NCBI GenBank assembly: GCA_973895155.1
Contig: OZ316891.1
Span: 13,888,001 to 13,952,000 of the forward strand
DNA from: Marsupella aquatica
Lineage: Eukaryota; Marchantiophyta
Direction of reading: 5' to 3'
DNA length: 64,000 nt
A model generated the notes under the pieces. The model was not told the DNA's origin. It did not search any database and was given only the letters and a program-made list of their open reading frames with translations. Positions 35,001 to 47,265 of this stretch are shown piece by piece. The stretch's first letter is position 1. Each line of letters starts with the position of its first letter. The position numbers were made by a program, and so were the translations under genes.

Positions 35001-38000
35001 TGCATCTGCACTACTGCAGTAGCAGCTACTGCGATTTTGCTGGGCCCGGCAAAGGCCACGGTAGGAGCCTAGGCATGGCAAATTACGATTTATTCGCGGT
35101 TTGGCCCAAGGTACTCTCGCCTACCCCGTATCCTTCGTTACGTGGTTGGTTCGTTACCTGGTTGGTTCCGGTCCGGAACCGGGCCATTGGAAGAGTCAGT
35201 TCACGGTTTCAGTAGTTGGGCCGTGCTACTGCGACCTCATTATTATTATGGTTTTCTTTACCTCATTCAAATTTGGTGGAGGTTGTGCCGGGGCTGCATT
35301 CTTCCACTATCCCATGGGAGTATGGGACCTACCACCCAACGGTAAGGATGGAGGAAATTTTACTGAACAGTCCTCCCGTTCAATGAAAAATCGCCATTAT
35401 GCAAGACGCCCACTTATAATTTGTACTTCTTAAAATATAAACTTCCAAGCAGACGTTTGGCTTTGTAGGCTTCCCCCCTCTATAGTTTTGTAATGTTTTC
35501 GGATAAAGCTCTACATCATCACAAGTGACTCTGGTGCATGGGATTTGGTTGCCGGGCGTGAGAGGAAGATTCGCATTATTGAGAGGTTGAGAGAAGCCCA
35601 AGTTGCTGGGTTGTTGTTGGTCCTTGGCCCGGTTTGTGTGTCTGGCCTTTTTACTCGGTGATTTAATGGGATTTACTTTCACTCAAGTAAAGTGCTCCGT
35701 TCAAGAAAAAGAAAAAAATAAGTCAAGTTTGAAAACTTCGTTGATAAAAGGGGCCTTGATTGTTGATTATGGGAAGGTAGGTCACGTTCTTATCGTCCTG
35801 TTTATACTGCAAACCATCCTATACAAGAACAACAATGTTGGCAGTTCACAAGATATTGCATTTTCAGTTCTCGCAATTGTTGTAGTAGAGAAACCAAAGA
35901 AATATCCTCTGAATTATGATTTGAGAAGTATCACTAAATTTGCCCAAGAGAAAATCTATCAAACTAGTCTAGTCTTCCTTGCTTTCAAATTTGTCTTCTT
36001 TGGCCCTCTAAAAACCTGCACTTGTTTTCTCTGATCTTCTCGAGAGGTTATATTTCTTTTGCCTCCATTGCACACTTCTTATTGGACTTCCCTTTGAGGC
36101 TCTCTTGTCTATGACCCACCCATCCTGGATTTATCCCCCCCCCCCCCCTCCTCCTCCTGTCTCTTCAATTTCCCTTGTCTCTATGTATTTTCTTTGGCCT
36201 CTTAAACTTATCTTGTTCTTATCCACTCCCCCACCTGTAGTCCACACTCATCCAACTCCTGCTTTAGTCTTTCCCATCCACGTAACTTTCCCCTCTCCAC
36301 TTTGCTTGCCCAACTTCTGCCTGTTTGTCACCTCTCCTACGAGCCAGCCCAACTTTCCGCCTCATCTCAACCCCCCATTTCCCAAGACTGTCCTTCTGTT
36401 TTTGTGTGGGATGAAGGGAGGCATTGAAGTGTTTAGGTAGTGCAAGGAGAAATGTTTTGACCCTCTAGAAATCCCAAAATGGCAGTTGGATTTGAAGTTG
36501 GGTCTTAAGCATAGAGGACTGACTCATTGCCATTTTGTTGCCATTTGATGGCTCCGGGGTGATCCAGGGCACGAGTGTGAATGCTCTTGAGCTAGACTAG
36601 CTCACCTATTTGGTCAAGAAAACTAAATTTAGGTTTTAGAAGGTCAATAGTGCAAGTACATGCCTAGAGAGGCATGACTTTGTGGTAGCTCACTTGAGTA
36701 GAGACTGAGGAGATATATACTTAGTGGACCTCCAAATGCAACTGTTTCTCTTAATGGACCAAAAGTTGCACACGCCCTCCCAATGGACCCTAACGTTTAG
36801 ATTCTCTCCCAATGGACCCCTGGGCCCACTCCGTACAAGCATGTTCTTCTGAAACACCTTACCACACAGTTCAGGTCCACTACGTACCCTGTGGACATCG
36901 TGGTTGGTCATGTGTAGTAGGCCATTGATAACGTCGTAGTCCACAAGCGTCGTAGCCCTGGCCGCAATCGAGCGCTGCAACATCATGGCTTCCTAGTTTT
37001 TGTGAATACAATATGGCTATTGTATTCAAACTACAATAGCCGCAATCTAGAACAATACAACATGGTCAATGTATTCACTCTACGCATGCAATGACACGTA
37101 CGTCGCGATTCTAGGTTGCGTCTACTTTGGATACATAGTGGACATGGTATTCAAAGATTGCACTTAAACAAAGTCAGGACTCCCCTGCCTTACATACAGG
37201 CAGCAAGGCTTGCTGTAATGAACAGAACCAAAACCTGTTCAACATAGAACAATATATTTGTGTCTTGCATACAATATGCATGTTGGATGCACATTTCCCC
37301 CCGACTATTAACTATTGTGACGGACTCTCCTCTTTTAAAAATAAAATAAATAGTGCAAGTACAGTCTACCATGCATCCTCTTGGGAAGAATGGCTGATAA
37401 TGCACATTTTATGCATGGTATGCACTATGCTGTAAATTCATGAAAATTGCTCATGCACTTCCCCATATGTGCATGGAAAGTGCTTATGCAACTGTGATGC
37501 ACTGTGCGGTAACTGCATACAAATTTGCCTATGCACTTCCGATATGTCCTGTAAAGTCCACAGGTCACACACCTAGGACTCCTCTATCATTGTACAGCCC
37601 TCCAGAATTGGATGACTGTGTCTATCTAGTCCATGTGATGACAATGTTCTCATCAATAAGACTTTCTTGTGTAGGTGCAACATTTCTGGATAAATGCATG
37701 TATGCGCTATATTTGTCATTTTGCAATGGCACAGATGCACTTAAGCTGCCACTATCCCAGAAGTGGGAAGACAAACAGTTACTTTTTGCTCATTTTTTCA
37801 CTACTAAGAACATAATTGATTAGTTATGATGAATTGTATCCACCAGGTTTTGAAAATGGAGAGTGCTGGTTTACAAAATGAGCATTTTTTGGGTGCATAT
37901 ATATACACAGTAAAATGCCAGAATTTTGAGGGAGAACTGGATCACACTGCACTTTTCCATGAAATGCAGTTATGCAAGGTGGGCTGTACAGCGTCACCTG

Positions 38001-39430
38001 CTGTATTGTTGTGCATGGTGAAACTCTACATGATGTAGGCTTTGTGATACTTATGTCTAAATGGTGTAGCATATCCCACATTGGACAATTTAGTAGATAC
38101 ATGGGACACACACCTATGTGGTTTCTAAATGTTTTGCACATCTCTCTTTCTCTTATTGCAGAAAAAACACCGGAAAGAACACCCTAAATTTAATGCAATA
38201 TTTCCAGTTTTGTGAGAAGAATCGCGCTTTGCTTTCTATGCTAAATGTGGCCTTTTTATGCTATTGCATGGTCAATGAACCTTACCTGCTACGATCACTA
38301 GTTGTTTTGGGGTTAACTATATTGTTTTAGTTTGCCTAAGTAGGGTCTCTCTTTGGTTTTTGAATCTATTCCAATTGAGGATAAACCCCCTTCAACATTT
38401 TGAAATTACTTTAGCAAAATCAATTTAATTTGGTTATCTAGCATAGGCATATCCCACATTTGGTATTGAACTTTTAAAGGCAGACTTCTAAATTCCAATG
38501 TCTTTCCTTTTGGAAGGAACAGTCAGCTGCTCATCATATTAGGGCACCTCATGACACCTTCATGTAGCTCAAATCTTACGGGAATTCTCATAAAAGTTGT
38601 GGAAGCCACTATTTGGCTCCTGTAAGGAAAGCCCGCGGACTCAACATTTAACTGCCTCATGCCTCCCCCTCCATTTTAAATCAATGAATTGGTCCCTTAA
38701 CCTGATTTATGGGACTACCCTGAACCCATAACTTAGGGTTGAAGTTTGATCCTAGAAGTTTGCCAGGGACAACCAGGCACCATTGTTCCATGAGTTTTGC
38801 CTGATGGAAATCAAAATTGTATATCACTCTGCCAAAAAACAAGAAGCACACCTCGGGGAGGGTCACTATATGGAGGGCCACACATTGCGTGCAATATTTT
38901 AGGGTTTGACCCCACTAACTTATAAGTGAAACAAAAATTGTAAAACCCTTTCTTTCTTTAAATTTTTTCATTTTTTACTTAAAACCCCCTAAAATAAAAT
39001 GTGTTTTACAATTAAATAGTCCAATTTGTTCTTTAAAGCCAACCAGTGAATAAAACATGTCCTAAACCCTGAACTGTCTAGAAAACTTGACAACCTCCCA
39101 AACACAACACAGTAGCCTTCCCCCCCCCCCCCCGCGTCTGAAAACAGTAAGCATTGAGTCATGACTTCAAAGATCTTTGAGTATACAGATTGAAGGCAAC
39201 AGAGCACCCAAGCCAACTCGTCTGGGCTTAAGCTCAAAACGTACGAAGGAAATTCAAAACAAGCAAAATGTACAGAGCGGATAGGCTGGATATGGGGGAC
39301 AAATGCAAGAGCCCTAGATCCAACATGCAACTTCTTGTCTGCAGTTCGCCTAGTCTGATTTTCAGTTGCTTTCTAGACCATGACAACTAAGAGTCCCTGA
39401 GAGTCCTGGTTGCTGCAAAGACATTCACTT
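35001..39430. other. Intergenic DNA without a recognised gene
   Basis: No coding region was recognised. A 143-codon plus-strand ORF at 35603-36034 lacks family features. C-homopolymer runs occur near 36128-36146 and 39119-39133. An inverted repeat ('gaatacaat' ... 'attgtattc') lies at about 37001-37031. The stretch 37.2-38.1 kb is unusually dense in TGCA and TGCACTT words. The end near 36709 ('gagatatatacttagtggacc') resembles the repeat family seen at 17231, 42423 and 44219. Confidence 0.4.
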
Positions 39431-40860
39431 GAATTTGTAGGAACAAAATTTTCCGTATGTCAACTTCAAAGATCAATGATTGCTCCAAAGCCAAAGCACA
39501 ACCATTGAGTGACCACAAGGCTGCAGATTTCCATGCTCACAAATTGGTTGAACCAAACAAATACAGTTGTAGCAAATGGAAACATGAGAGTGTTAGTAGT
39601 TGACAGAGAGCTACTGAACCCAAAGAACAACACCAAGCAACACCTAGCCAAAAATTTACGAGCAACCCCTAGCCAAAAAAATTTGACCAGCACTGAAGCC
39701 TAATCCAAAATTCACACAATGCACCGAGACCTTCATAGCAGCGAGGCCAAAATGAGCTGAAAAGCCAAAAGAAGCATAGCACCAGCAACTAGCATTAAGT
39801 ACGAGTGACAAAGGCCAAAACAAGCACAACCAAAATGAACCTGAAACAGCCAAAAGAGCCAAACAATGAGCCAAAAAATCTCAGGGGCCTCAATTCAAGG
39901 GGTGACCCACATCACACACAAAGTTTTGGGAGAATAAACACCCTAAAACTTAAGTCAATAAGGTTTTTTACCTCTAACTTAATAGAATATTCCAAAAATG
40001 TTCCAAATTTTGATTTAAAACTCTATAATTCTTATAATATTCAAAATTGGATTAAAATAACTCTAATGTTCTTCAACAAAAATTTAAAAGTATTTCACTA
40101 AACCCAATAAAAAACCCTATTCTTATTGCACGTGATGGGTTGGAAGAAAAGAAGTGAGGACCTCTAGAGAAACATTTGAGCACACAGCTGAAACAGAGCC
40201 GAGCACACAGCTGAAATAGAGCCAAGCACAAATGAGTTGGAACATAGTCAAAATTAGCCCAACGAACCAAACATACAACGCAAGATCAAGAGTGCAACAC
40301 CAAGGCCACGACCGAGCACAACCCCCTGCACACAAACACAAGAGCAAAGCCCAGTAGCGCCCACCTCCAAAAATCCTGAGCAGCAACATCGACGCTGAAA
40401 TCAAATCCAAGGCCGAAACAACATTGGGCAGGGAGCAGCGAGCAGGAGGACAGCCAGAACCAAATTAGCAGTGAACACATTGAAATAGAAGCAAACAAAC
40501 CAAAATAGCACTGAGACCTAACCAGACACATACACTGAGACCTAAATGAAATTGAGCACAAAAGTGAGGGGCAAGGGCAACATTGAGCATCTAGCAGCAC
40601 CTGGCACCAAGAAAGCATCACAACAAGAACAAATACAATGCACTCACACCAAAATGAAATAGAGCACAAAAGTATAATGTTGAGCCTTCAGATCAAAACT
40701 GAGCACAACGAGGCAGTGAAAGTTAAAAGCGAGAAACCAAACCACAGACCAGCAACAAGTAGTCGCATCCAGCATCCATGAGAAACAACAAGCAGCATCC
40801 AACACCGAGCATGAGCATGGAGCACCCAATCGCAAGAAGCAGCAAGACTATTAGTCACTG
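39431..40860. repeat. Strand-asymmetric A/C-rich tract carrying the second dispersed repeat copy
   Basis: Most of this stretch is rich in A and C and poor in T on the plus strand, with recurring words such as 'gagcacaa', 'aaccaaa' and 'agccaaaa'. The minus-strand ORFs (for example 40286-40669, 127 codons) are Cys-, Leu- and Phe-rich translations of this composition and not believable proteins. The skew is broken by the repeat copy at 39881-40160, which is AT-rich and presumably inserted. Confidence 0.5.
39881..40160 (+). mobile_element. Dispersed repeat copy 2
   Basis: It begins TCAGGGGCCTCAATTCAAGG and ends GAAGAAAAGAAGTGAGG, matching copy 1 (25904-26199) along its whole length in the same orientation. 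Internal landmarks include 'ttttgggagaa', 'taacttaatagaatattc' and 'atgttcttcaacaaaaattt'. It differs from copy 1 by a deletion of about 10 bp and many substitutions. No target-site duplication was seen here. Confidence 0.7.
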
Positions 40861-42234
40861 AGGCAGCGGCTTGCCTCCTCTAACTTCCCGTCGAACTTGC
40901 AAGGGCAGGAAGAGGGTGGCCGCAAGACTTTGGCAGTGACGGCTGTGGCTTGCCCCTAAGTAGCCATGCCGCTAGAACTCAGCAGAAGGTGAGGGCAGCA
41001 ACTCTGCCTCCTCAAGCTTGTCCGGTTGACTATAATTTGATTCATTAAAATAGCCTAATTTTTTTACTGCCTGCTATGTACAAGACAAACTAACTAACTA
41101 AGTTCCAGATTGAGCCTGCTATAATCACACATGCAATGGACCCAATAAAGGGGATGCAACAAGGGAAACCCCACTAAGACCAAAAAGCCCAAGAGTTCCA
41201 GGCTAGAGATCAATGCCAAAAATAAACACAAAATTGTATTAACTATAAACTTTCAGGTTGTCTGTACAACCCAATGCTTGACTCCTGACACCCAGAGAAG
41301 TATTTATTGAATTTGACTTTTGTCTGCCCACCAAGCAAGAAAACTGGGTTAAACTCCTGTATAAACTATTTTAGGTTGACTCCTGACCTTCCAGAAGTAT
41401 AATTATACTGAACTGATTAGTCTAAATGTGATAATCTCTTAGTGTGTTATTTATTATATATAGATATCTCTGGTTAGCACAGTGTATTTTAGAATGACCC
41501 TAACTCCAAATAAATGTTTCAAAAAGTGTGCCTAAAGCTGCCCAGTGTAAGTTATTTTTGAACAAGGAAACAACAGAAAATACTACTTGTAAAATTTTAG
41601 TCACAGAGGAGAATTCTCTTGGTGAGGTGATCCATAATCTCAGCTATTATAGTTCTCCTTAAATGCCCTGAAAATCACAAAGAGAAAATCACACATGGCA
41701 TTAAGAATATAGTTAAAGTTCATGTTTTAGAGCATTGTGATCTATAATGCCCCAAAAGATGAGAGCTTGAGGTCAAATTTTGAGGGGTTGCTGTTGCCTA
41801 CAATGCTCTGGTTAGAGGACCCTAACACATTTAAAGGCCTACTAAATTCTAATTCATACCATACTAATTTAAGTAAAAAGTAAAGGAGAGCTTTTATAAT
41901 GAGCTGATCCAAATCTTCAGTGTGCATTCTTCTCCAATAATGCTCCAATAATGCTCTGAAAATCACAAAGTGATAAATCTTAAAAGGCACTCTTGATTGT
42001 GCATTCTACTGCAATCATGCATGCTACAATTATGCACCAAATATATATATATATATATCACAGAAGGTATTAAGGAGATATATTCAAATCTTCTTTAGGG
42101 AGACAATTACTTGGTAGACCCCCAAACCATAATTTTCTACCCAACCAGCCCCATGAGATTTTGAATACATAGATTAGAGGTCTATCAAGGGTCTGAAACA
42201 CTCTTGGGTCCATAAGTAACATTTTCTATTTTGA
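40861..42234. other. Intergenic AT-rich DNA
   Basis: No gene was recognised. A phrase 'tgaaaatcacaaag' recurs at about 41668 and 41955 within a loose duplication. An (AT)n microsatellite lies at about 42040-42058. The end at about 42100-42240 has 'acttggtagaccccc', which resembles the MITE family next to it, so the MITE may have landed in an older relative. Confidence 0.35.
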
Positions 42235-42244
42235 GAGTCAACTA

Positions 42245-42423
42245 GAGGTATTTGCTTGATCAACCCCCAAAATGAAACTTGTTACTTGATCGACCCCCTC
42301 AGGTCTATCAACGGTCCAGATCTGAGATTGAAAGGTCCACCAATGGTCCAGATTGGAGAAAAGTATCGAGGGGGTTGATTAAGCAAACTTTTTCCAGAAG
42401 GGGGTCTACTAAGCATATCTCTT
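42245..42423. mobile_element. MITE, 179 bp, with flanking 10-bp direct repeat
   Basis: The element is flanked by GAGTCAACTA at 42235-42244 and 42424-42433. Its left end reads GAGGTATTTGCTTGATCAAC and the reverse complement of its right end reads GAGATATGCTTAGTAGACCC (after two bases), an imperfect terminal inverted repeat. The arms continue inward with 'ttgatcgaccccctc'/'ttaatcaaccccctcg' and paired 'ggtcca' blocks, so most of the element can fold back. The 10-bp duplication suggests a Mutator-like or related non-autonomous family. There is no ORF. Confidence 0.7.
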
Positions 42424-43324
42424 GAGTCAACTAAGTAAATGTTTCCTTGTTTAGGGGGCATTGTGGCCATAATTTCCTTACAAACAGACTATTATTGCCC
42501 GTAATGTTCTAGTACCAGGACATGAGTATACGTAAAGATTTTTGTGACTTTTCTCTTTGTATTTTTGAGTGCATTAATTCTCCATAATGCACCCCTTTTT
42601 TTGAGGAGGGGATTATACAAAACACCATAAATATAGAAAAAAAGAAATTAAATATAGTTTTACCATATAAAATAAAATAAAATTTATTCAAGGTCTCAAG
42701 ATGATAACCAAATCTTATATGGTGATACTAACAAAATATCTATGAATAGAATCTAATATAACTAAAGAACATATATTCTTGGCCAATTCCATAGCAACCA
42801 CTTCTTGGATGACCCTTTAATTTGAATTTTCTATTTTAGGGATTCACTTTTTCTTGTTTGTTACCTAAAAGTGACTCAAGTTTTTACAGACATTAATGTC
42901 CTAGTTACTGGCATTACATCCCACAATGCCCTCTAACCAGGACATTATCCTATTCTTAATGCACTTAGTGACTTTGCACTTTGTAGAACAATGCCTGGCA
43001 AGATTTTGAATCAACTTTTTAGAAGATTCTACAACACATTTACTGAAATTAGTAAAAATACAAATTTTATCTACAAATGTATTAAGATTCTGTTGTCGGA
43101 AGCATTGTGGGCAATATGTAAACAAGACATTTTTCGTATGCACTTAAACCGACCTGCCCATGTAAAAAAGGCGTCATTCCCTGCTTGCCACTGCCCATTC
43201 TCATCCTGGGTGAAGAGTGTATTGACCATCAAAGTGGAGCCCAAGTCCATTAATAGTAAACCATGTGCACTCCATAATGAAAGCTACTGGTTTTTTTAGG
43301 TGAGTAGACTGTTTAGGGTAATGA

Positions 43325-43362
43325 CCCATATAAAATGACCGAAATGGGTCATTTTATATGGG
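43325..43362. repeat. Perfect 15-bp inverted repeat with 8-nt loop
   Basis: The arms CCCATATAAAATGAC (43325-43339) and GTCATTTTATATGGG (43348-43362) are exact reverse complements around an 8-base loop. No T tract or gene end adjoins it, so it is not an evident terminator. It may be the core of a small MITE. Confidence 0.85.
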
Positions 43363-44218
43363 CCTAAAAAGATTTTTTGTTTTGTTATTTTTGTTAAGGA
43401 ACTTACAATAGTATAGTCTACTGTGGATAAGTGCAGCATATATAAGCGCATTCCATGGGTAACTGCAAGTCGATCATGTAGTCCCCTAATATTACAACAT
43501 TTTTCTTTGTATATGCACAAAAACATGCAAGGTTTGTAAATCCAGGTTGACATCACTAAATGGAAAATACATAAGTTCATTTCTGTCTATTAGAGTGCAC
43601 ATGCATTAATCAATTAGTGCAACACATAAGCCAGAATCATTTATTGATAAATGCAGGGGAAACTACACATGGTAGTTTCATGCACTTATCCAATTGAATC
43701 GTGCAGTATGCGGATTTTGGGTGTGAGGAGTCTCATGTGTATGACCTGACAACACACTTGCAACACTGCATAAGTGATTCACATGCACATATGGAGAAGT
43801 GTATAAATGATGCCCATGCACTTATGCGTAGTGCATAAAGTGGATAAGTGCAGGCTGGGGGTGTCTTCCCGAGAGCCTGCACTTAGAGCAAGTCCAACCA
43901 AACTGGGTTTTGTTACAGACTGTGTCTAGAGGGACTAGCCCGATAACCCGTTCCTTGAACGTAAATAGATATGAAGAAAAATCTTGCACAATTTAATTTA
44001 TAAGCTATTTTGGTTAGTCTTTGCCCCATCATTGTTTTTTGTCCATACTCATTTCAGTTTTGTTTTTAGGGTTAATATCACTTTTGTACATACTCATTTA
44101 AAATGTTGACCGTATTGAACCTCATTATCAGTTTGTCTGTATTGAGAGTTAAGGTCTAGAGGCTTCACTCTAGACCTAGGCCCATAAGAGTAGGCTTCAG
44201 TTGGTGCTTGTATAGTAA

Positions 44219-44312
44219 GATATGCTTGATAGACCCCTTACTAGTACAACTTTACTTGATCAGCCCCCAAGAAAGTATTTTGCCTTGATCAACCCCCTCT
44301 TAACTAATGAGC
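44219..44312 (+). repeat. Dispersed repeat copy, pairs with 17231-17330
   Basis: It reads 'gatatgcttgatagacccct' and continues with 'cttgatcagccccc', 'ttttgccttgatcaacccc' and 'gagccgtac'. These blocks occur in the same order at 17231-17330, and the first also in the MITE at 42245-42423. Confidence 0.55.
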
Positions 44313-45912
44313 CGTACACTCAATTTTTGTATAAAGCAAAAATGCACTGGTCCCTACCATGCATTACCTTGTCACCACAACAGTTGCCTCCTCTGCTTGA
44401 CCATGTCTCTATGTATGCAGTGGGGCTGCAATTTCTTGCTAGCACACTAACTTGACTTCCTGGTTAGGAACTGAATACATTATAGATTATGTCTTCAAAT
44501 TGTTTGGAGCTTTGATAAGTCGGGATGCAATGCGCTGTGGAGTGCCATTGTCACTTTTTCTTATGGGTTCTAGACAGGAGCGTAGTTTTCTCATTGGCTT
44601 AGGCAAACACAATTATTTAGTTGGTTTGGGCGATGGCAATGACAATTTTAGTCGCGCACAAATCAATAGGGTTTAGGCTTGAAGCAAAGCTTTACCCCGA
44701 GTACAATCTAGCAAAGCCATGTGGGAAGGACTCTTTTCTGATAATTTTAATGTTTAGGGTCAGCCTTATGTCCCTTATGCCTTTTGAAATATGCATATTT
44801 AGTCCCAACAATACCATGAACAATAACCATTCTATCCCTGGGCCACAATAACCTGAAGGGAGTAAGGGGTTTAGGGTTTAGAGTTCATTGTTTAGCATAA
44901 AATGAATTGAGTATAATTAAATTGGTAGTGTTTATTGCCACAAGCATGTCATTACCTTTAAATGTTTCTGATCATGATTCAATATTGCTTAGTAATGAAT
45001 GCATAAGGTACTAGTGTCTCCATGTAAAGTAACGACAACATCTGATTTTTGCATTTTGTCCAAAGCCCAAAGACCACCCACCCATACCCAACTCTTGCAT
45101 TAGAAAACCAGCCGGTCAAATGTTTATGAGCGACATTCTCTGTCCTTAAATGCTAACCCATCATGCCATTGGGGAAGGGGTTATATGGTCAGCACTGGTG
45201 ATTTTTGCGGACATTGTGGACATTGTAAACTTGGCCTTTTTTCAGCAAGAGTAGCTTTTGCTCACCCATGCCATTTGGGCAGGCCGGGGGTGAATGGCTG
45301 ACACTGGTGGGTTTGGAAGATATTGTGAACATTGTCTTCAGGTCACACTTAGCATGTTTTTCAATAAGAGTACTTTTTGCAAAAAGGGGTCTCAAAAAGA
45401 TCTATTGGGGGCAAATTGCCAAAACTAGGAATGATGTTCATGAAACTAAATAATGCCTTCACTAATCTTGTAGTTTGGGTGGCGTGGAAAGCAAGGCACC
45501 TATCCAAATATCCAAAGAATGACAACAATGACCAGCCCCATTCAATGCCCTTAGTTTGACCTAGTTCAAAACTAGGCAAGGGTCATAGTCAGGGCATGTA
45601 GTCACTATTGACCAAGTGTGGTCCTAGTATGCCTGAATCTTGACTTAGGAGAACATCTACAAGAACATCCTATATGGCTCATTAAGAAGGGGTTGATTAG
45701 GGGAAAAAAGTGCCAGGGGGCTGTTCACGCAAAGTTTTTCTGTTTCAGGGTCCACCAAGAATTTTCCTCACTGGTGCTGACCAAATCAAGTAAGGAAAAT
45801 CTAAAAAGTCAGGTCCAACCCACTCACATGAAATCTACTTGGATTGAAGGGAAAGCTTTTTTTGGTTGTTGGATCTATATGGGATAGATTATACACTGGT
45901 TGACTCCTTACT

Positions 45913-47249
45913 TCTTTTTTCTTCTCTTTTTGTTTTGTTTTTTTAAAACAAAGTTGGGTGCAGAGACCCATCCATATCACACAAGGGTCTAAAGTCACCC
46001 AGGCAAAAAACATAAACAGGGCCCGGCATCCAAGCCATCCGAGATAAATCATTACATCGTGCAGTAACAGTAGGAGAGCTGAAGAACATGTGCTTTGTGT
46101 GCTCAAATTGAGTCTTACACTTAGCACCTAAGCCATCCGAAATGCCCCAGTGACTAGCCTTGCCATTGGTGAAGAATCCATGATTCAAAAGTCGCCACAA
46201 AAAGAATCTCACCTTGGGGAAAGACCAGCCTCCCCAGATTTTCTTCCAGTTCTGCTGCCAGCGCTGTGATGTACTAACCTGGCCCCAACGCCTGTTCAGC
46301 TTAGTGACATCAATCTCCATGGTTAAGTTGCATTGGCTCCAAATCCTAGTGGAGAATAACCAGCCTCCATTCCCCCCCCACCAATCCCATTGCCAGCCGG
46401 CACAGTCCTGCAGCTCAACCATGGTGATTTCTGAAAAGAGTTTTAGTTTACTATAGAAAGTTTTGAAAATTTCCGTTACCAATCCCCCTAGTGCTGCGGG
46501 TCCGAGTACAGATCTCATCTTCCGGGATCCACCGGCCAAGCGGAGACCTGAGATCAAGGAGTGTCGTAATTCTAAAATTAGCCATAAACCTTGTCAGGTC
46601 AGTACCTGCTGCGCCGAGGTCGGGGTGTTGCGTAGGTACAGTGGCACAACTTGTTCAATAGAGAGATGGAATGGAAGCTTTCCCTCTCCAAAATTGAATT
46701 AAGGTGGCTACTCACATTGCTCCAACCCTTAAGCAAGCCCCGCAGTGTAGGGGAGCCCTAGACCTTCAGCTCATCACCCAAAAGCAAGGCTTCAGTTATA
46801 TTCCACCTAAGTCTTTGCTCCTTCTTGCCTGGTCTGGAATTGAGGCCCTTCTTAATGATCTCTTGTGCCATTTTCACCCATTCCCTGTCCGCACCAGTGA
46901 TGAGTTCAGAGATATGCCTCGTCTTTAGGGACTCGGCCTGTTCTTCAAAGGGCTGTATCCCCAACCCCCCTCTGGTGTGGCAATCACCTTCCAAGCAATT
47001 AGTGCTTTCTTGTACCCATTGTTTTGTGAAGGACCCCATAGGAAGCAATGACAGATTTTTTCCATCTCCAGAAAGCTATTCTTGTATAGCGCCAACATCA
47101 TAAGGTGATAGGTCGGGATTGACCTCAGGACGTGCTTCATCAGAATAGCTCTCCCGCCAATGGTCAGAGTCCGGTTAGTCCAATGGCCCAGCCGACAGCG
47201 CAATTTCCCGACAAGGAAAGCTGCTTCATGTGATGGGCACACCTTGAGA
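45913..47249 (-). mobile_element. 5'-truncated L1-type LINE, flanked by a 16-bp target-site duplication
   Basis: The direct repeat TGGTTGACTCCTTACT lies at 45897-45912 and 47250-47265. The segment between is read on the minus strand. It encodes the end of a plant LINE reverse transcriptase: a LGHWTNRTLTIGGRAILMKH-type segment (47242 to about 46950), then after a frameshift a GLGIQPFEEQAESLK block (about 46975-46758), then a zinc-binding RT-associated region with SFPKVRFFLWRLLNHGF (within 46557-45943). The 3' end at 45913-45955 is rich in T on the plus strand, equal to an A-rich tail on the element's strand. Frameshifts and stops make it inactive. Length (1.34 kb) shows strong 5' truncation. 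Confidence 0.85.
45943..47242 (-). pseudogene. LINE reverse transcriptase C-terminal remnant
   Basis: Three open pieces (47242-46925, 47048-46758 and 46557-45943) together cover the thumb and zinc-binding part of an L1-type plant reverse transcriptase. They lie in different frames, with at least one frameshift near 46960. The catalytic palm with its conserved aspartates lies upstream of the truncation point and is absent. Confidence 0.8.
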
Positions 47250-47265
47250 TGGTTGACTCCTTACT

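Larger units (their letters stand above)
42434..45896. other. Intergenic DNA with repeat copies and a hairpin
   Basis: No gene was recognised. It contains a clean hairpin at 43325-43362, a TGCAC-rich patch (43430-43870), a repeat-family copy at 44219-44312, two TTTAGGG-like units near 44865, and a diverged direct duplication of about 105 bp at 45163-45375 (landmark 'gccatt.gg' and 'aagagta.ctttt'). Confidence 0.4.

Noticed and set aside
34645-35022. 125-codon ORF with Arg/Glu-rich repeats
   Set aside because: It is produced by the GA microsatellite and the duplicated block upstream of NPSN.
40286-40669. 127-codon minus-strand Cys/Leu/Phe-rich ORF resembling a membrane protein
   Set aside because: It is the translation of an A/C-skewed tract. 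Neighbouring frames and ORFs show the same residue bias, and no splice or start context supports it.
46463-47103. Plus-strand ORFs across the LINE fragment
   Set aside because: They are antisense shadows of the minus-strand reverse-transcriptase remnant.
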